64,000 nt of DNA from Undaria pinnatifida. Its lineage: Eukaryota > Sar > Phaeophyceae > Laminariales > Alariaceae. Positions 1 through 11,849 of this stretch are shown here, in pieces. The DNA is taken from assembly GCA_012845835.1 (NCBI GenBank), contig JABAKD010000010.1:13945401-14009400 (forward strand). Reading direction: 5' to 3'. The notes beneath the pieces were generated by a model. It did not search any database and was not told where the DNA came from. It saw only the letters and a list, made by a program, of their open reading frames with translations. Every line of letters starts with the position of its first letter. Positions within the stretch are counted from its first letter, which is position 1. The position numbers were made by a program, and so were the translations under genes.

Positions 1-532
1 CTTTTCGCTTGACGAGCTCCAGAAAAAAAAAAAAAAATGGGAGTATAAACTGATTGAAGGTTCAATCCTCTTGGCCTACTGTAGGTACACACACAAAAAA
101 AAAAAAATCCTCTAATATTGCGAAGCAAGAAATGACATCATTTCCGACGATTTGGGGTTAAGGTAGGCTAAGAAGTCCCGTTGTTCAAAAAACAAAAAAT
201 AGCCGAAAAGTGCTACCTCTCTATTATCGTGGGGCAAGCCCTTGGTCGTCGAATGCATGCGTATGTATATTTTGCTACTCCGCTGTGTCACGCTGTGTGG
301 CCGAAGACTTGTCTCTCTTCTTCGACTTTGATCTGCTTTTTGTTCTCGAGGTTCACCCATACCGGCGCATGTGTGTTTGTGGCTGTGCACCAGAACAGCC
401 TAGGCTGTAATACCCGAATTCGGGCGGGTTGTGTATCAGAAGGAGGGGGGGGCTCGTCTCTTGAGCCCTCCCACCTCTGTTGGGGGCTCGTCTCTTGAGC
501 CCTCCCACCCCTGTTCCCTATCCGTTCAGCAG

Positions 533-668
533 GTATTAAGGAATAAGGGGGATATTAGTCCGTTTGACCACTTGCAAAAAGTTGACCAATTGCCTACCCA
601 AACAAAGCCTTATATAACACTCTTCCCCCCCTGAAACGGCGGGATGGCAGGTCGGCCGGAATTACGGG
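533..668 (-). mobile_element. TRIM fragment (LTR plus start of internal region)
   Basis: A diverged LTR of the TRIM family seen complete at 25506-25895. It carries the shared core (accacttgca, tacccaaac, aagcctta) and ends in ataaca. It is followed by the C-rich complement of the polypurine tract and the motif gaaacggcggga. Only one LTR and the adjoining internal bases remain. Two short copies of a ctcgtctcttgagccctccc phrase (451-510) lie just upstream. Confidence 0.6.
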
Positions 669-841
669 CGAACGTGACCATATCCAGCCGTGTATCTTTC
701 GAGCAACACCGCATCCTTGTTTCCGCATTCGTAACATCTGGCCTTCACTCGCCTTTCCGGGCCAAATGTAAGAAACCTAGCCCTCCCTGATGTGATGAGC
801 CGTATGGTGAGCCGGATAGGCAGTGTTATGGAAGGCTTGAC

Positions 842-1192
842 GAAGAATCGGTTCCATCGGTTCCACGAACCACAGTATTGAGGCGAAGACGCGCCTCCTT
901 AAAACTTGAAACCCGTTTTCCACACCTCTATCCTACGAGGCTGCGACGCCCCCCTCAGGATGCCAAAAAGGGGGGAAGGAGAGGAAGCCTACCCGTGAGG
1001 GGCTCGGAAGACTTGAAGAAGAAGCGGTTCCACCGGTTCCACGAACCACAATGTTGGGGCGAAAACTTGCCTCCTTAAAACTTGAAACCCTTTTTCAACA
1101 CCTCTATCCTACGAGGTTACGAAACCCCCCTCAGGATGCCAAAACGGGGGGAAGGAGAGGAATCCTACCCGTAAGGGGCTCGAAAAACGCCA
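842..1192. repeat. Two tandem copies of a 175-bp unit
   Basis: Units at about 842-1016 and 1017-1192 share ggttccacgaaccaca, gcctccttaaaacttgaaac, cacctctatcctacgagg and the bases before a ggggggaaggagagg tract, with scattered substitutions. Open frames through it are not conserved between the units, so I call it non-coding. From 1193 to about 2030 I see only GC-rich unique sequence, with C and G runs and a short cgcccc(g/t)ga run near 1945. Confidence 0.75.
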
Positions 1193-2029
1193 GACACCGA
1201 AGGTACCGCGACAGCTACAGCAAGAGGACTGTTTCCGTGAAGTTAACGCGACAGCCACAGCGAGGGGGTGGGGGGGGGGTCGGGCCGAAAGTATATCCTT
1301 CAAACATACTCTTCACACCCAAAAAACGGCAAGCTGTCGCCACTTTGCCATCCAAGGGAGGGACGAAGAAGCGTTCGGAAAGCGGAAGAACGCTACAAAG
1401 CCAGCGCTATACCCCCAGCGAGGGAGGGGGGTTGGGGGGCGGGGCCAAAGTTCGTCTGAAGAACGGAATAACACTACTACAGCCAGCTCCCTCGACATTC
1501 CCTGTAAGGGGGGAGGGGATCGGAAATGCATTGTTGAGAAAGGCAGAACACATCAAGTGTAGCCCCGTTCCACAGTTTATGAGTTGGAGTTTTTACCCAA
1601 AGGACTCCCAGCGGTGAAACGGACGGCAGGACGGGAGGTAGAAACTATTGCGTGTGACTAACGGTAAAAGGGCGAAACTGCTGAGATTGTACGCCAGACC
1701 TGTATTAACCCCCCCCCACGGCTAACCTCGACGTCAAATTCCGCTAAAGCACCACCCATTTCATGCCCACCCCGACTCATTCTCTCCCACAAGACGTGAC
1801 GTAATACTGCCTATTCCTAACACAGTCCGAAGCACAACCAAGGTGTTATTTTTGCCATGACCGCGATACCCATGGCCGCTGTATCACGGCCAAACCAGGC
1901 ACACTGCAGACTGACGATGATGTTCGCTCTGTTCTGCTCGCCCCGACCCGCCCCGAACCGCCCTGACCCGCCCTGACCCGTCCCGTCGGGATCTCCGCCC
2001 TCAACCTCGTGCCACGGCCGGCGCTAGGC

Positions 2030-5000
2030 GACGGTGGTGCGCTTGAAGTCTAGACCCGGAGCGAGGATTTCCTTGTCTCAGGAGACCAGAAATAGAGGGG
2101 AAACCCTTCGAGTACAACGTCCTGAAATATTAAGGTTGAGATATCGGACAGCGGGTATGCGTGTTGGAAGAGAGAGTGCACGATACCTGGCAGCCGAATC
2201 TTATCTTTCTTCTTTCGTACTCTAACTTTGTCTTGATAGCGGGATTGTAAGCGCGATAAAAACAGTGCAGAAGTTAGCCCGGAAAGAGGGGTACACGCGC
2301 TGTCGAGCGGCGTAGACGTGATTCAGGTGCTGTTTTTGTTTTTTGGCGCGTACCTCTTGGAAACGGGATGCACTAGACGATGTGGTGCGTGCGGTTGACA
2401 TCCTGAGCCAGAGCGAAGATTTTTCCCCATGTCAGTATCCAACATGCACAGGAAACCCCTGAACCTGGCGTCCGACAGGGTATGGTAGCGATCGGGATAC
2501 AAGTGCTTTAGAAAACGCACGAGGCCGAAATAGGCAAATATTCCGTCCTTCCTACACGAAACACAGCGAGGTGCGAACGCTTTTCCTACTCTAAATTACT
2601 ACTTCGAAGTATCATGTGTGAGTGTTAATTGCGGGATTGTAAGCGGGACACATTGCAGAGGTAGACTGGGGGGGGAGGGGGGGGCACACGAGTGCCTTCG
2701 AGCGGCATGGACACAACTCAGGCGTTTTTTACCGCGCACCTCCTGGAAGAGAAACGCGGGAGACGGTGGTGCGCTTGAACTCTTGCCCCGAGGAGGTGAT
2801 TTGCTCGCCTCCGCCACCGTTACGGGTGAAAGGAGACGGTGAAGCATACAGTCCTGAATGGTTAGGGTAGCGATCGGGATGCAGGTGTGTTGGCGTAGAG
2901 AGTACGTGGATGCCGAGTTGTCCCCCCCCCTGCCTCGTGTGTCAGTGAGATTGTAAGTGGGAGATAGCGCAGAAGTAGCTTGGGGGGGAGGTGCACGCGC
3001 TTTTGAGCGGCATAAACACACTTTTTTTACGTTTCTTACACGTACCTCTACGGAAGCGAGGCATTAGACGGTGGTGCGCTTGAAAGCTTGAATCGGAGTG
3101 AAGACTTTCCCGTCCCAGTAACCAGCACGTAAAAGGAATACCCATGGACCTGGTGTCCCGAACGAGCAGGGCAGCGGTGCGGACAAGAGGTGTGTTAGAA
3201 AGTGCACCGTGCCAGATAGCTGAACCTTCCTTACGTCCTACTCAAAATACTGTGAACAGTGGGATTGTCAGCGGCAAATAATTCAGAGGTAGCTTGGGTG
3301 GCGGGGGTGTACACGCGCTTTTTGAGCGCAATTTAGACACAATCCAGGCGTCTTTACGCGTAACTTTTGGGAAGTAAGAGTACAAGGAAGGAAGGAAGGC
3401 GTTAGACGGTAGTGCGCTCCAAACATTGAGTCGGAGCAATTATTGGCTCATCTCCGTGACCGCCATCTATTGGAATACCCATGAGCATGAAGTCCTGAAA
3501 GGGCGGGGCAGCGATTGGACAGCGAGCGTGTTAGAGGGTACGTGGATCCAAAATAGCAGAATATGCCTTCCTTCCCACTTTTAAATACGATCAACAATGG
3601 GGCAAACGGGAGATAGCGCAGACATAGCTTGAGGGGAGAGAGAGGAGAACGCACGCTTTCGAACGGCATGGATATCCTCTGGGTGTTCTTCGAAGTACCT
3701 CTTCGACAATAAGGCGTCAGACGGTGGTGCGCGCTTGAATCATTGACCCCTGCAGGGCGAGCGCTTCCTCATCTCCACGGCCAGTAGGTAATTTGACGCG
3801 CTGAAATCGGTGCCTGAGAGGGTAGGGTAGCAATCGGATAACAGGTGTGTTAGAAAGTACACAACGCCAAACAGTCGAGTTCTTCCTTCCTCACACTGGT
3901 GTTATATACACAAAAACCAGGGGGGATACACAGGCGGGAGGTAGCGCAGAGGTTAGCTGCTAGGGCGAGCGCTTCCTCATCTCCACGGCCAGTAGGTAAT
4001 TTGACGCGCTGAAATCGGTGCCTGAGAGGGTAGGGTAGCAATCGGATAACAGGTGTGTTATTAGAAAGTACACAATGCCAAACAGTCGAGTTCTTCCTTC
4101 CTCACACTGGTGTTATATACACAAAAACCAGGGGGGATACACAGGCGGGAGGTAGCGCAGAGGTTAGCTGCTTTGGAGGCGGGCACACACGCTATTTCGA
4201 GCGGCATAATAGACATAATTAAGGTGTTTCTTAAACGTGCCTCCTAGAAAATAAGGCGTTTTTAACGGTGGTGCGTTTGTACTGCTGTTGGCTCGGAGGC
4301 AGGATTTGCCCATCCTAATGACCAGCATGTAGCGGGTGATACCTTTGAACATGGCGTACTGGAAGAGTACGGTGGCGATTGGACAACAGGGCGCGTGTCA
4401 GAGCGTTCGTGGCGCCAAAAACAGCGGAGATTTTCCTTTCCTCTGACTGGTACCCACAATATCACAGCAAGTAGGATTGTAAACCATAGATATTTGTGGG
4501 GTTGAGTTGGCCTTGGATTGTGACGTTCAACAGTAGAACATGCCAGGTACCAGGTAACGTGTGTGTTGTGTGCAGAGCTAGCATGCGGGGAAGGGCACAC
4601 CACACGCGCTTTCGACCGGAGTAGACATTTTTTTTTTTTCGTTACACGTACGTTTTAGAACGTGTTAGGAGGTGGTCGTCCTTTGGGCCGGAGCGAAGAA
4701 TGCCCCATCAACCACGGTCACCAAGTGAAGGCATGCCCCCAAAGCAGGAGTCCTGACAGAGCAGGGTGAGAGCAATCGAACAACAGGAGGCGTGTCAAGA
4801 GAGTACACGATGCCTAAAATAAACCGAGCTTTCCTTTTTTTCCCTACGCTAAAAACACCTGTTCGTATAGTAGGATTATAAGGCGAGATCTAGTGTAGTG
4901 GAGAGGCGGCTCGGGGAGGGGGATCACCCACGCGCTTTCGGGAGGGACAGACAGCGTTTAGGTCGTCGTGTTACGGGCGCGTGTTACGACTAGAGGTGGC

Positions 5001-5640
5001 ACTCTGTGCCCATTTTGGTTTCTGAATGACGCCCCCCCCTCAAAAGTCCCTCCCTATACTAACTCCAAGTAATTTTGTCGAAAAAAAAGGGTTACCGGTT
5101 GTAAAAGGCGTTAACTCTCCTTAAGCCAAAACCGTCGGAGTGTCACTATTGCTTAGCAAGTACTGACGTTTTCTTTGTTGGTCCCCTTGAAGGCCATGAG
5201 TCCAGTATGTTTATCGAATTTTACGTTTGGTTTACTAGGAAAAATAGGCAGTTTTACTGTTAATAAGGGAAAAAAAAAGAGCGCTTGAAGCGAGAGGGAG
5301 GAGTTTCAGAAGAAAAAAAGGTGTACCTCTCCGTCTTAGCATGTATGTGCCTACGCGTACCTTTTTTTAGAGCGTGTTAGCCGGTGGTCCTTGGAACCGG
5401 AGGGAGGATCTCTCCTCACTTCCAGGATAAGCAGGTGAAAGGGTATCCCCGAAACTGGCGACCTGACAGGGTAGGGTTTGGCGATGGTGCGTGCGCCTCA
5501 GACAAACACGTAACACGCCCAAACAGAGTCATCCCACGTTCGAGGGTGCAGCGGAAGTTTTCCGAGCTCCTAGAAACGAGGAGCTCAATATCTCGCGCCC
5601 GAAGCATGACCCTCGGGGGCAAACAACTGTGCAACCTCAC
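2030..5640. repeat. Degenerate satellite-like array, unit about 300-380 bp
   Basis: The same ordered blocks recur about ten times: a 'gggattgtaag' block, 'gcgcagaggtagct', 'cgctttcgagcggcat', 'gttagacggtggtgcgc', 'ccggagcgaag', 'gtgtgttagaaagtaca'. Examples lie near 2240, 2630, 2940, 3255, 3600, 3910, 4120, 4470, 4865 and 5350. Units are diverged and carry indels, so the array is old. No reading frame persists from unit to unit. Confidence 0.7.
3754..4171. repeat. Recent 208-bp tandem duplication inside the satellite
   Basis: Positions 3754-3961 are repeated almost perfectly at 3962-4171 (start agggcgagcgcttcc, end ggttagctgc). The copies differ by about one substitution and a 2-3 base insertion. 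The near-identity contrasts with the decayed units around it and shows that the array is still gaining copies. Confidence 0.9.
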
Positions 5641-6144
5641 TCACGCTTCTATGCGCTAGTAAAAAAAAACAAAGCACACCAGTCAAAGTACCAAGACGAG
5701 CCGGTAGTCACTCACCCGAGGCGAGCTCAACCGGCCAGAAGCGTTTTTGAGCCAGCCTAGAAAAAAGTGCAGTCAGTCCCTATCGGGAGATGGCTCAATA
5801 TTTTTCAACCGACTTTTTCTTCTCCTTGCTCATGGGTGGGCGTAGACGGCGGACACGCGCGTTACGAACGCGCTACTATTTCCCGGTGGCACCTTTTTTT
5901 TTTGGCCACACAACCAAATGTTTTTCGGATCAAAAGGGGACTCATGTACCTACCTGGGTGCCCACCATTGTCCTTATTGTAACCAGACGCATGCTACGGT
6001 GGGGGTGTACCGTTTTCTGGTGGTCGAGGGACGCGTGCCACGATACAGGCACTACAAGGTATACCGTTTTTTGGCTAAAATGTTTTCTGAATGACGGGGC
6101 TCCCCTTAACCCAAAATCGTCAGAAAAAAACGGGAAAAATTGGC

Positions 6145-6242
6145 AATTTTGTTGTTGTTGTTGATTTTGTTGTTGTTGTTGGTGTTGTTATTGGTGTTGG
6201 TGTTGGTGTTGTTGTTGGTGTTGCTGTTGTTGTTGTTGCTGC
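6145..6242. repeat. Imperfect (TTG)n microsatellite
   Basis: TTG/GTT trinucleotides with interruptions (ttgattttg, ttattgg). It directly follows a dispersed repeat carrying the motif ccaaaatcgtc near 6115. The same motif, or its complement gacgatttggggtt, occurs near 150, 20515, 25930 and 31700. Confidence 0.9.
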
Positions 6243-6254
6243 CTGATTCTCGGG

Positions 6255-6440
6255 TGTATATATGTATCCCCTCTAGGCTATGGGGTTTTGTCATCCGGTA
6301 TGTAGCATTGCTTTTTTTTTTCCTTCTTCTTTTTCAAATCAGTTTTTTGGGTCAAGACAGGTCTTAAGCTCTCAAACTGAGGAAAAGCTTCAGAAAAAAA
6401 AAAAAAGGTTCACCTCTATCGTGGAAGGCGTCTCGAGGGT
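6255..6440 (+). repeat. Dispersed repeat family G, copy 1
   Basis: About 180 bp with the blocks ccctctaggc, tcatccggta, a T-rich stretch, acaggtcttaagctc, tgaggaaaagcttcag and acctctatcgt. Other copies are at about 17390-17545 and 25300-25500 (plus), and a reverse-complement copy lies near 31490-31620. No coding capacity is visible; it is probably a non-autonomous transposon. Confidence 0.6.
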
Positions 6441-6620
6441 AAGGCACAATTAGACGCGAGTCGACGAGGGAAGAGAAATAGCTGGAATCTTCCGGCAAAA
6501 AAAAAAATGAAGGCATGTACCGTACGTAGTGGGGAGGAGGGGGGAGAGAAGAGGCTGGGCTTAAGTGGCCCCGGATCTGAGGCACGTCTAGCGAGGGAGA
6601 AGGAGGGGAAGGAAGAGTGC
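6430..6620 (+). repeat. Dispersed repeat family J, copy 1
   Basis: The blocks gacgcgagtcgacgagg, aatgaaggc, gtggggaggagggg and ccccggatctga recur at about 40385-40560 (plus). They also recur in reverse complement at about 22640-22830 and 32395-32550 (gatccggggtcac, tatcgcgaga). Orientation and order are kept in all four copies, so this is a real dispersed family. Its class is unknown. Confidence 0.6.
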
Positions 6621-7235
6621 GAAGATTGACAGAAGGGATGAGCTAGCTGATTTACCCTGGTCAGTGAGGATTTTTTTTTTTTTTTTTTTTTTTCGGCATT
6701 TTAGGTAATTGCCCTGCGTTTAAATCTGCAGCTACACAAAGCAACTCGATTTATTAATGCATAATCTCGATGATTGGAAAAAACTTGAAAAAAAAACACG
6801 CACACACCCTACGTACCGCAGCTGATGGTCGAGTCAGATCACATTGCGCGAGGTGGGGAGCCTTCACTCGGCGCAAGGGGTATGACGCTATCTCGCTGGG
6901 TGCATATAGGGCAAGGTGACAGTTTACATAGTATCCCCATTCCTGTCTCTGGAAACGGCTACTTCAGAAAACAAACGAACCAAATTCGAAGCTGTCAACT
7001 GTATGCAGGCAAGTACGCGCAAGGTGCGGAAGTCCGCCTCAAGTGCGGATTTATCAGCAGCATGCAGCTCCCCCCCTTCACTGCAAGTCGCAGAGCACCT
7101 CAAGGCGCTTCGCGCTCGGTGCACGCGATGTTCTGCCTGACTGGTGAAAACCCCGACGTGCTCGCTCCCGGCATTTAAGGGGTGCGAGGGTCTATGCTCA
7201 TACGGCTGCGGCCATGCACGAAAATGACAATACCC

Positions 7236-7445
7236 ACCCGCCCTACGAAGACGGCGAAACAGGACGGGGATAGGATAAGCAAAGAGATTCTATGTTCTAT
7301 ACGGAAGAAGCGTAGTGAGCGCCCGAAATGTTGAAGGTATGTCTCGCTGTTAGGAGTAGAAACAGTGCTCCGTCCCGAAGGGCAGGCGTGGTCAATGATC
7401 AAATGACTAAGGCAGGCAACAGATGAGTACGCCCCCCCCCCCCCT
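7236..7445 (+). mobile_element. LINE 3' end with C-rich tail, copy 1
   Basis: The bases translate, with breaks, to the same C-terminal peptide as the longer LINE remnant at 45970-46950 (motif KTAKQDGDRIS, then an SLLGV-like stretch and ATDEYA). The copy is 5'-truncated at the KTAKQ region, as expected for incomplete target-primed reverse transcription. It ends in a run of about 15 C rather than poly-A. Confidence 0.75.
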
Positions 7446-7546
7446 CAACCCTTAACATGCCCCCCTCAACATGCCCCCCCCTCCCCCCCCCCCCGCCACC
7501 GTGTAGCCCGTATATATTCTTTTCGGACATGTTCTTTCGCGCGTAC

Positions 7547-7916
7547 CTCCTTGAGCCGGAGAACGATGCCCCTCGGGAAATCCAGCGTTGATCCTCCGGC
7601 TGATCTGCGACGCCAGGGCAATGAAGCGCTCCCACGCTCCACCGTCAGTGGCCGCAATCCTCGCCACCCCTGCATGGCGGTACATATGTTCCACCGTCAC
7701 GCTTTGCTGCGATGCCTCGCTGGCAACGCCAACGGCGCTTCCGTCAGAGCTTCCCGGGGAGGTCGTCGCTCGCCGCCCGAACCACCCATAGCTTGGCTGG
7801 CTGTGCGCATGCGGTGGAGAAGGGTCGGGCGCGCGCATAGGGCGCTCACCCACAAGCTCTTCGAAATGGCCCTTGGTGCCGCGTATGGACTCGCTCCCGG
7901 CAGCGTCAATGCGTTT
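7547..7916 (-). CDS. Putative internal exon of an unidentified minus-strand gene
   Basis: On the minus strand an acceptor (aaaacag) at 7917-7919 opens a 370-base stretch that is open in one frame and closes at a good donor, gag|gtacgcgcg (phase 1). The roughly 123 residues begin KRIDAAGSES and include a tryptophan-containing GGAWERFIAL segment, then SQISRRINAGFPEG. The first part is rich in Ser, Pro and Ala. I do not recognise the family. No start codon or partner exon could be tied to it, so it may be the relic of a broken gene. The C-rich tail of a LINE copy lies about 30-70 bases upstream of the acceptor and would act as its pyrimidine tract. Confidence 0.4.
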
Positions 7917-7934
7917 CTGTTTTGAGTCAAGGAC

Positions 7935-8130
7935 CGTGGTCGATGTGCGAGGGGGGAGGCGGGGTGGGGGGCGGGGGGCGGGGGGGAGTACTCGTTTGCT
8001 GATTGCCATAAGCCGTTTGACCATTGCCCACGCATCCTTTTCGAGACGGAGAACCTTTTTTTTTCCTGCATCTGCATCTAATCGAGACGCCTCCAACGGC
8101 TTGGGTGCTCGCTATGTTTTTGTCGAGGTT
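7935..8130 (-). mobile_element. LINE 3' end with C-rich tail, copy 2 (reverse)
   Basis: Read on the minus strand this gives the family's 3' signature: ccgtctcgaaaaggatgcgt, a gtcaatggtcaaacg-like block, gcaaacgagtac, then a C-rich tail (seen on the plus strand as G runs at 7950-7988). It lies just upstream of the putative exon at 7547-7916. Confidence 0.7.
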
Positions 8131-8790
8131 GGTCAATGAGGCGCGCAATGAAGCAACTTTATTTGTACTGCAGGAAAACGCGGGGGGGGGGGGGCTGGAT
8201 ACTTGGTATGAAGGTATATTTATGTACATCAATCAGCGCGGCATCACTCCTTTATCGCTTATATACTTTGCCGAAAATGAACTTTTGGGTCTGGAAAAAA
8301 GTCGACACTATGATATGTATTCGCTGTATACATTATATGGCACAAGGTACGAAATAGAGCCATTAATTGTATCCGATACGCTGCACCCTCTGTACGCGTA
8401 CAACCTGAGGAGACCAGTACTTGAAATACGCACGAGTACACATAATACCATCGAATATTCATCACGACACGTTGGTATGACACGTCTATGATATGCACCC
8501 TAATTGTGCACATAAAAAACCATACCAGGTATAAAATACGCCCCATTAATAAGACCATCCTGCAACCACGGAAATAATACGAGTATTCTCAGCCTACGTT
8601 AACCAAGTAATTTTGCGGTGCGACAGGCCATATTATGCACGTAAAACAAACAGCACCTTGGCACAATCCGTTTATTCATGGGCCATACCAAGGTATAGCA
8701 TACACTCATACCAAGTATGTGAGGTATAATGCTGTACCAACAGACACTACCTGTTGACCAAACATACTAGCTTATTAATAGTTCTCTTTG
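8131..8790. other. AT-rich stretch, no gene seen
   Basis: No spliced coding pattern or recognised repeat is visible. It holds several TACCA/TGGTA-type short palindromes, including an exact TACCAGGTA at 8523-8531 and near matches around 8690-8735. Confidence 0.5.
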
Positions 8791-9290
8791 TACAATAGCA
8801 ATCTTGGGATGTCCGCATATCGTCTGTTGTTGGAGCTGTATTGTTGTATCCCCGGTGCTGTTAGCATGATAGCAACTTGGATGTTCGCATATCGTCTGTT
8901 GTTGGAGTTGCACGGTGGTATTCTCGGTATTCTTGGTAGGATAGCAAGTGGGATGTTTGACTATCGGCTGTTGTTGGAGTTGCGCTATGGTATTCTTGGA
9001 ATTTTTTGGTACGATAGCGTGACTGAGACATTTGCATATTTGGCTGTTGTTAGTGTTGTATGGCAAGGTACTTGGTATGCCCGGTATTCTGGGTAGGATA
9101 GCAAGTTGGGATGTTTGAATATCGGCTGTTGTTGGAGTTGCGCTATGGTATCCTTGGTATTTTTGGTACGATAGCGTGACTGAGACATTTGCATATTCGG
9201 CTGTTGTTACGTAGTGTTGTATGGCAGTATACTTGGTATGTCCGGTATTCTGGGTAAGGTAGCATGCTAGGGATGTTTGTATGTCGGTTG
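8790..9290. repeat. Tandem minisatellite, unit about 70-110 bp
   Basis: Several units contain ctgttgttggag, a gtattcttggta-like block, gatagcaa and gatgtttg with a following atatcg(g/t)ctg. Interleaved longer units contain gactgagacatttgcatat. A long open frame on the minus strand runs through the array, but it simply repeats the unit and is not evidence of a gene. Confidence 0.85.
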
Positions 9291-9347
9291 ATTCAAGTTG
9301 AAGAGTGAGGTGAATACCTTGCCGATTAGGACAAGCGGAATGGCGAG

Positions 9348-9680
9348 GTAAGCGCCTCCGTGGACTCATTTCAGTGAAGGTGAGCACTGACGAGCGGTGG
9401 CACCTTGCTAGTGGAGGTAAGCACTTGTCATTGTGAGGGGAGGTGAAGATGAGCCCTTTCCTGAGGCTGTGTGCTTGGGGTTTCCTGAGGTGTGATAGGT
9501 TTGCGTGGTGTTGGGTTCCCTGTGATGTGGTCTTGTGGCGAGAGAAGCGCCCCCGTGGATTGATCTCAGTGAAGGTGAGCACTGATTAGCGTACCACCTT
9601 GACAGTGAAGGTGAGCGCTTGTCATTGTGAGGGGAAATGATGGTGAGCTTTCCCCCGAGGTGTGCTTTGTTGGGTTTCCA
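9348..9680. repeat. Two copies of a roughly 140-bp unit
   Basis: Positions about 9351-9490 and 9548-9680 share cagtgaaggtgagcactga, the bases around cttgtcattgtgagggga, and a gaggtgtg(c/a) block. The unit sits directly upstream of the gypsy element and may be partly older flanking repeat. Confidence 0.7.
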
Positions 9681-10010
9681 GGGGTCTGGTTTGGTTTGTG
9701 CTACTCCGCTGCGTAAGGGGTAAGGGATGCTACAACATCCACCGCAGGTGGTGCAAGTATACTCATAGGGTTAACAACCCAAGCAGATAAACAAAGCAAA
9801 CAACAAAGCGTAATTTTGCAGCGCCAACATCAAGTCTGTCTACCTCAATCGCGCACACCGCTTCAACCGCATATGCAGTCTCCATCGCGCCTCTGTTCCC
9901 TTCCACAGCGACGCACGCTGAGCGAGTTATTTTAAAGACAGCAACCTCCCTGTTCCACCCGATCCAGTACACAAAAATCGACCGCAACCGACCCTGACCT
10001 GATATCTGGC

Positions 10011-10960
10011 TTGCAGTGGTACATTAACCAGACATTCGAACGTCCGACATCGGATCGTATCTTATCCAAGGGGACACCCGTTGCAACAGCGTACAGCGTT
10101 AACAATTGTGACCTGTTGCGGGTCCAGTCCCTCCTGGACCCCCAGCCGCAACCGCGGAAAAGGGGAAAACAGAAACAGCAGGGTAAGGACAAGCTCGCGG
10201 AGGAAGAGGACACTCTCGTCGCAGACCTCCGTGACGCCAATATCGTCCAAACTAGCCCCGCCGAGAAGGAAAAGGTACTCGACCTATCAGAGCAGTAGAT
10301 CGACATCTTTGCGGTTAACCCCAAGGTCGTGGACGCCTGCGAGGGACCACCCATGATTTTGGAACCCAAGGACCCAAAGTGCTCGCCATATGTCGCACAC
10401 CCGCGCAGCTATACCCCTGAGCAACGGTAAATGATACAGGAGGAGATGTCCAAGCTGTCGAAGGCAGAGGCGATTCGGCCGTCCCAGAGCGCCTATGCCT
10501 CAGCCTGCCACACCGTACACGAAAACGACGGAACAGTTCGTGTGGTGCAAGACTTCCGAGGGCTCAACGCACTTCTCAACGGACAGAGCGGAGGGCTCGG
10601 AAATCTCCCCACCATCTTCGACGAAACGGTTGGATCTAACTGCTTCACGTGCCTGGATCTCGCCTCCGGGTTTCTACAACTCACGATCCGAGAGTCGGAC
10701 CGTCACCTCACTGCGTTTCGCGACGTGGAAGAGAAGCTATGGGAGTACGTTCGGTGTGGATTCGGACTCAAGACGGTGCCTTGGGCGTTCGCGAACTATG
10801 TGGGTGGGCAGCTAATGCCGGTGAAGATGAAAGGGGTCAGTAATTGGCCGGACGACATCACCATCCCCACAGCCACATTGGACGACCAGTTCGCTATCCT
10901 ACGCTTCCGAAGTGTTTGACTTCATCCGTGCGGGTCGTCTCTCCGTCAACCTCCAAAAGT
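10011..10960 (+). pseudogene. Gypsy reverse transcriptase remnant
   Basis: Upstream, an acidic linker (EEEDTLVADLRD) leads into the usual pre-RT pattern YTPEQR...IQEEMSKL. The RT itself shows RPSQSAYAS, VQDFRGLNALLN, FTCLDLASGFLQL and HLTAF, all typical of Ty3/gypsy. The catalytic box that should read Y/F-x-D-D is WPDD here (near 10847), so the aromatic position and spacing are altered. The frame shifts near 10910 into LSVNLQKSEFCF, the conserved thumb-side motif. Stops at 10296-10298 and 10429-10431 break the frame. Confidence 0.85.
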
Positions 10961-11089
10961 CGGAGTTTTGCTTCCCCGTGGTGGATTGGCCCGGGATAAT
11001 AATCGACTGCCACGGTACGCGACCGGCACCAAGCAAGATCGACGCACATCACCCAACTCTCGCGACCGACAACGGTGGAACATGTCCGG

Positions 11090-11790
11090 ATTCTGCTAGG
11101 CATGAGCGGGTATCTTCGCCAGTTCGTTCCAAACTATAGCACGGTCACGGCGCCCATCTCCGATCTCCTGCGCGAACCTCGATTTCGTGGCAAACGGGCC
11201 TAGAGGCTGAAGGTTCCCTGGGGAGAGTTTCAACAACAAGCCAAGGACGCCCTCATCAAGGCGCTGAGCAGCCCACCCATCCTGGGCGCTGCCCGATTGC
11301 GACAACCCGTTCAGACTCCACACGGACGCCAGTGAGATTGGAGCAGGGGCCTTACTCACACAGTTCTCCGACCATTTGGAGAAGATCCTGATCTACGCCA
11401 GCCACAAAATGGTCTGTTACCGACGCAAAAAAAAGTTAGCTACGGAACGGGAATGTCTCGCAATACTTTGGGCTGTGGATAAGTTCGCTTCGTACGTTCG
11501 GGCTAACCCATTCACCCTTATCGCGGACTGTTCGGCACTCACCTGGCTCTTCAAAAAGCCAAGCGCTTTGCGCCAAATACCACCGACGGGCGTTGAGACT
11601 GATGGAGCTAGACATGATGATCCTAGAATGGCGATCTAGGGTTCAAGATCAACTCGCGGATGCACTCTCTTGCGCGACGCGCGTCGAACCTCACGGTGAC
11701 GACATAAACGACGCCTTCTCGGGCGACAACAGCACCACCGGAACTGACCAACTCCCTGAAAGGATCTATCCTCGACGGCGTACCTCATAG
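11090..11790 (+). pseudogene. Gypsy RNase H remnant
   Basis: In shifting frames: MSGYLRQFVPNYS (the conserved start after RT), then FRLHTDASEIGAGALLTQ (the Ty3-type RNase H start with its catalytic Asp), KKLATERECLAILWAVDKF (the catalytic Glu region), and LADALSC (matching the usual ADALSR end). At least three frame changes and an in-frame stop near 11202 show decay. It is followed directly by the methyltransferase-like region instead of the usual short tether to integrase. Confidence 0.8.
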
Positions 11791-11849
11791 CGTACTGGGA
11801 AGCACCCGAGGGGACGACAAGGGCCACGTGGTAGCTTCACTGGCGATAG

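Noticed and set aside
1051-1617. 188-codon plus-strand frame
   Set aside because: Half lies in the duplicated 175-bp unit and the frame is not kept between units; composition is Arg/Gly/Pro-biased with no domain.
8767-9582. 271-codon minus-strand frame
   Set aside because: It only repeats the 75-110-bp minisatellite unit; there is no start context, splice signal or recognisable domain.
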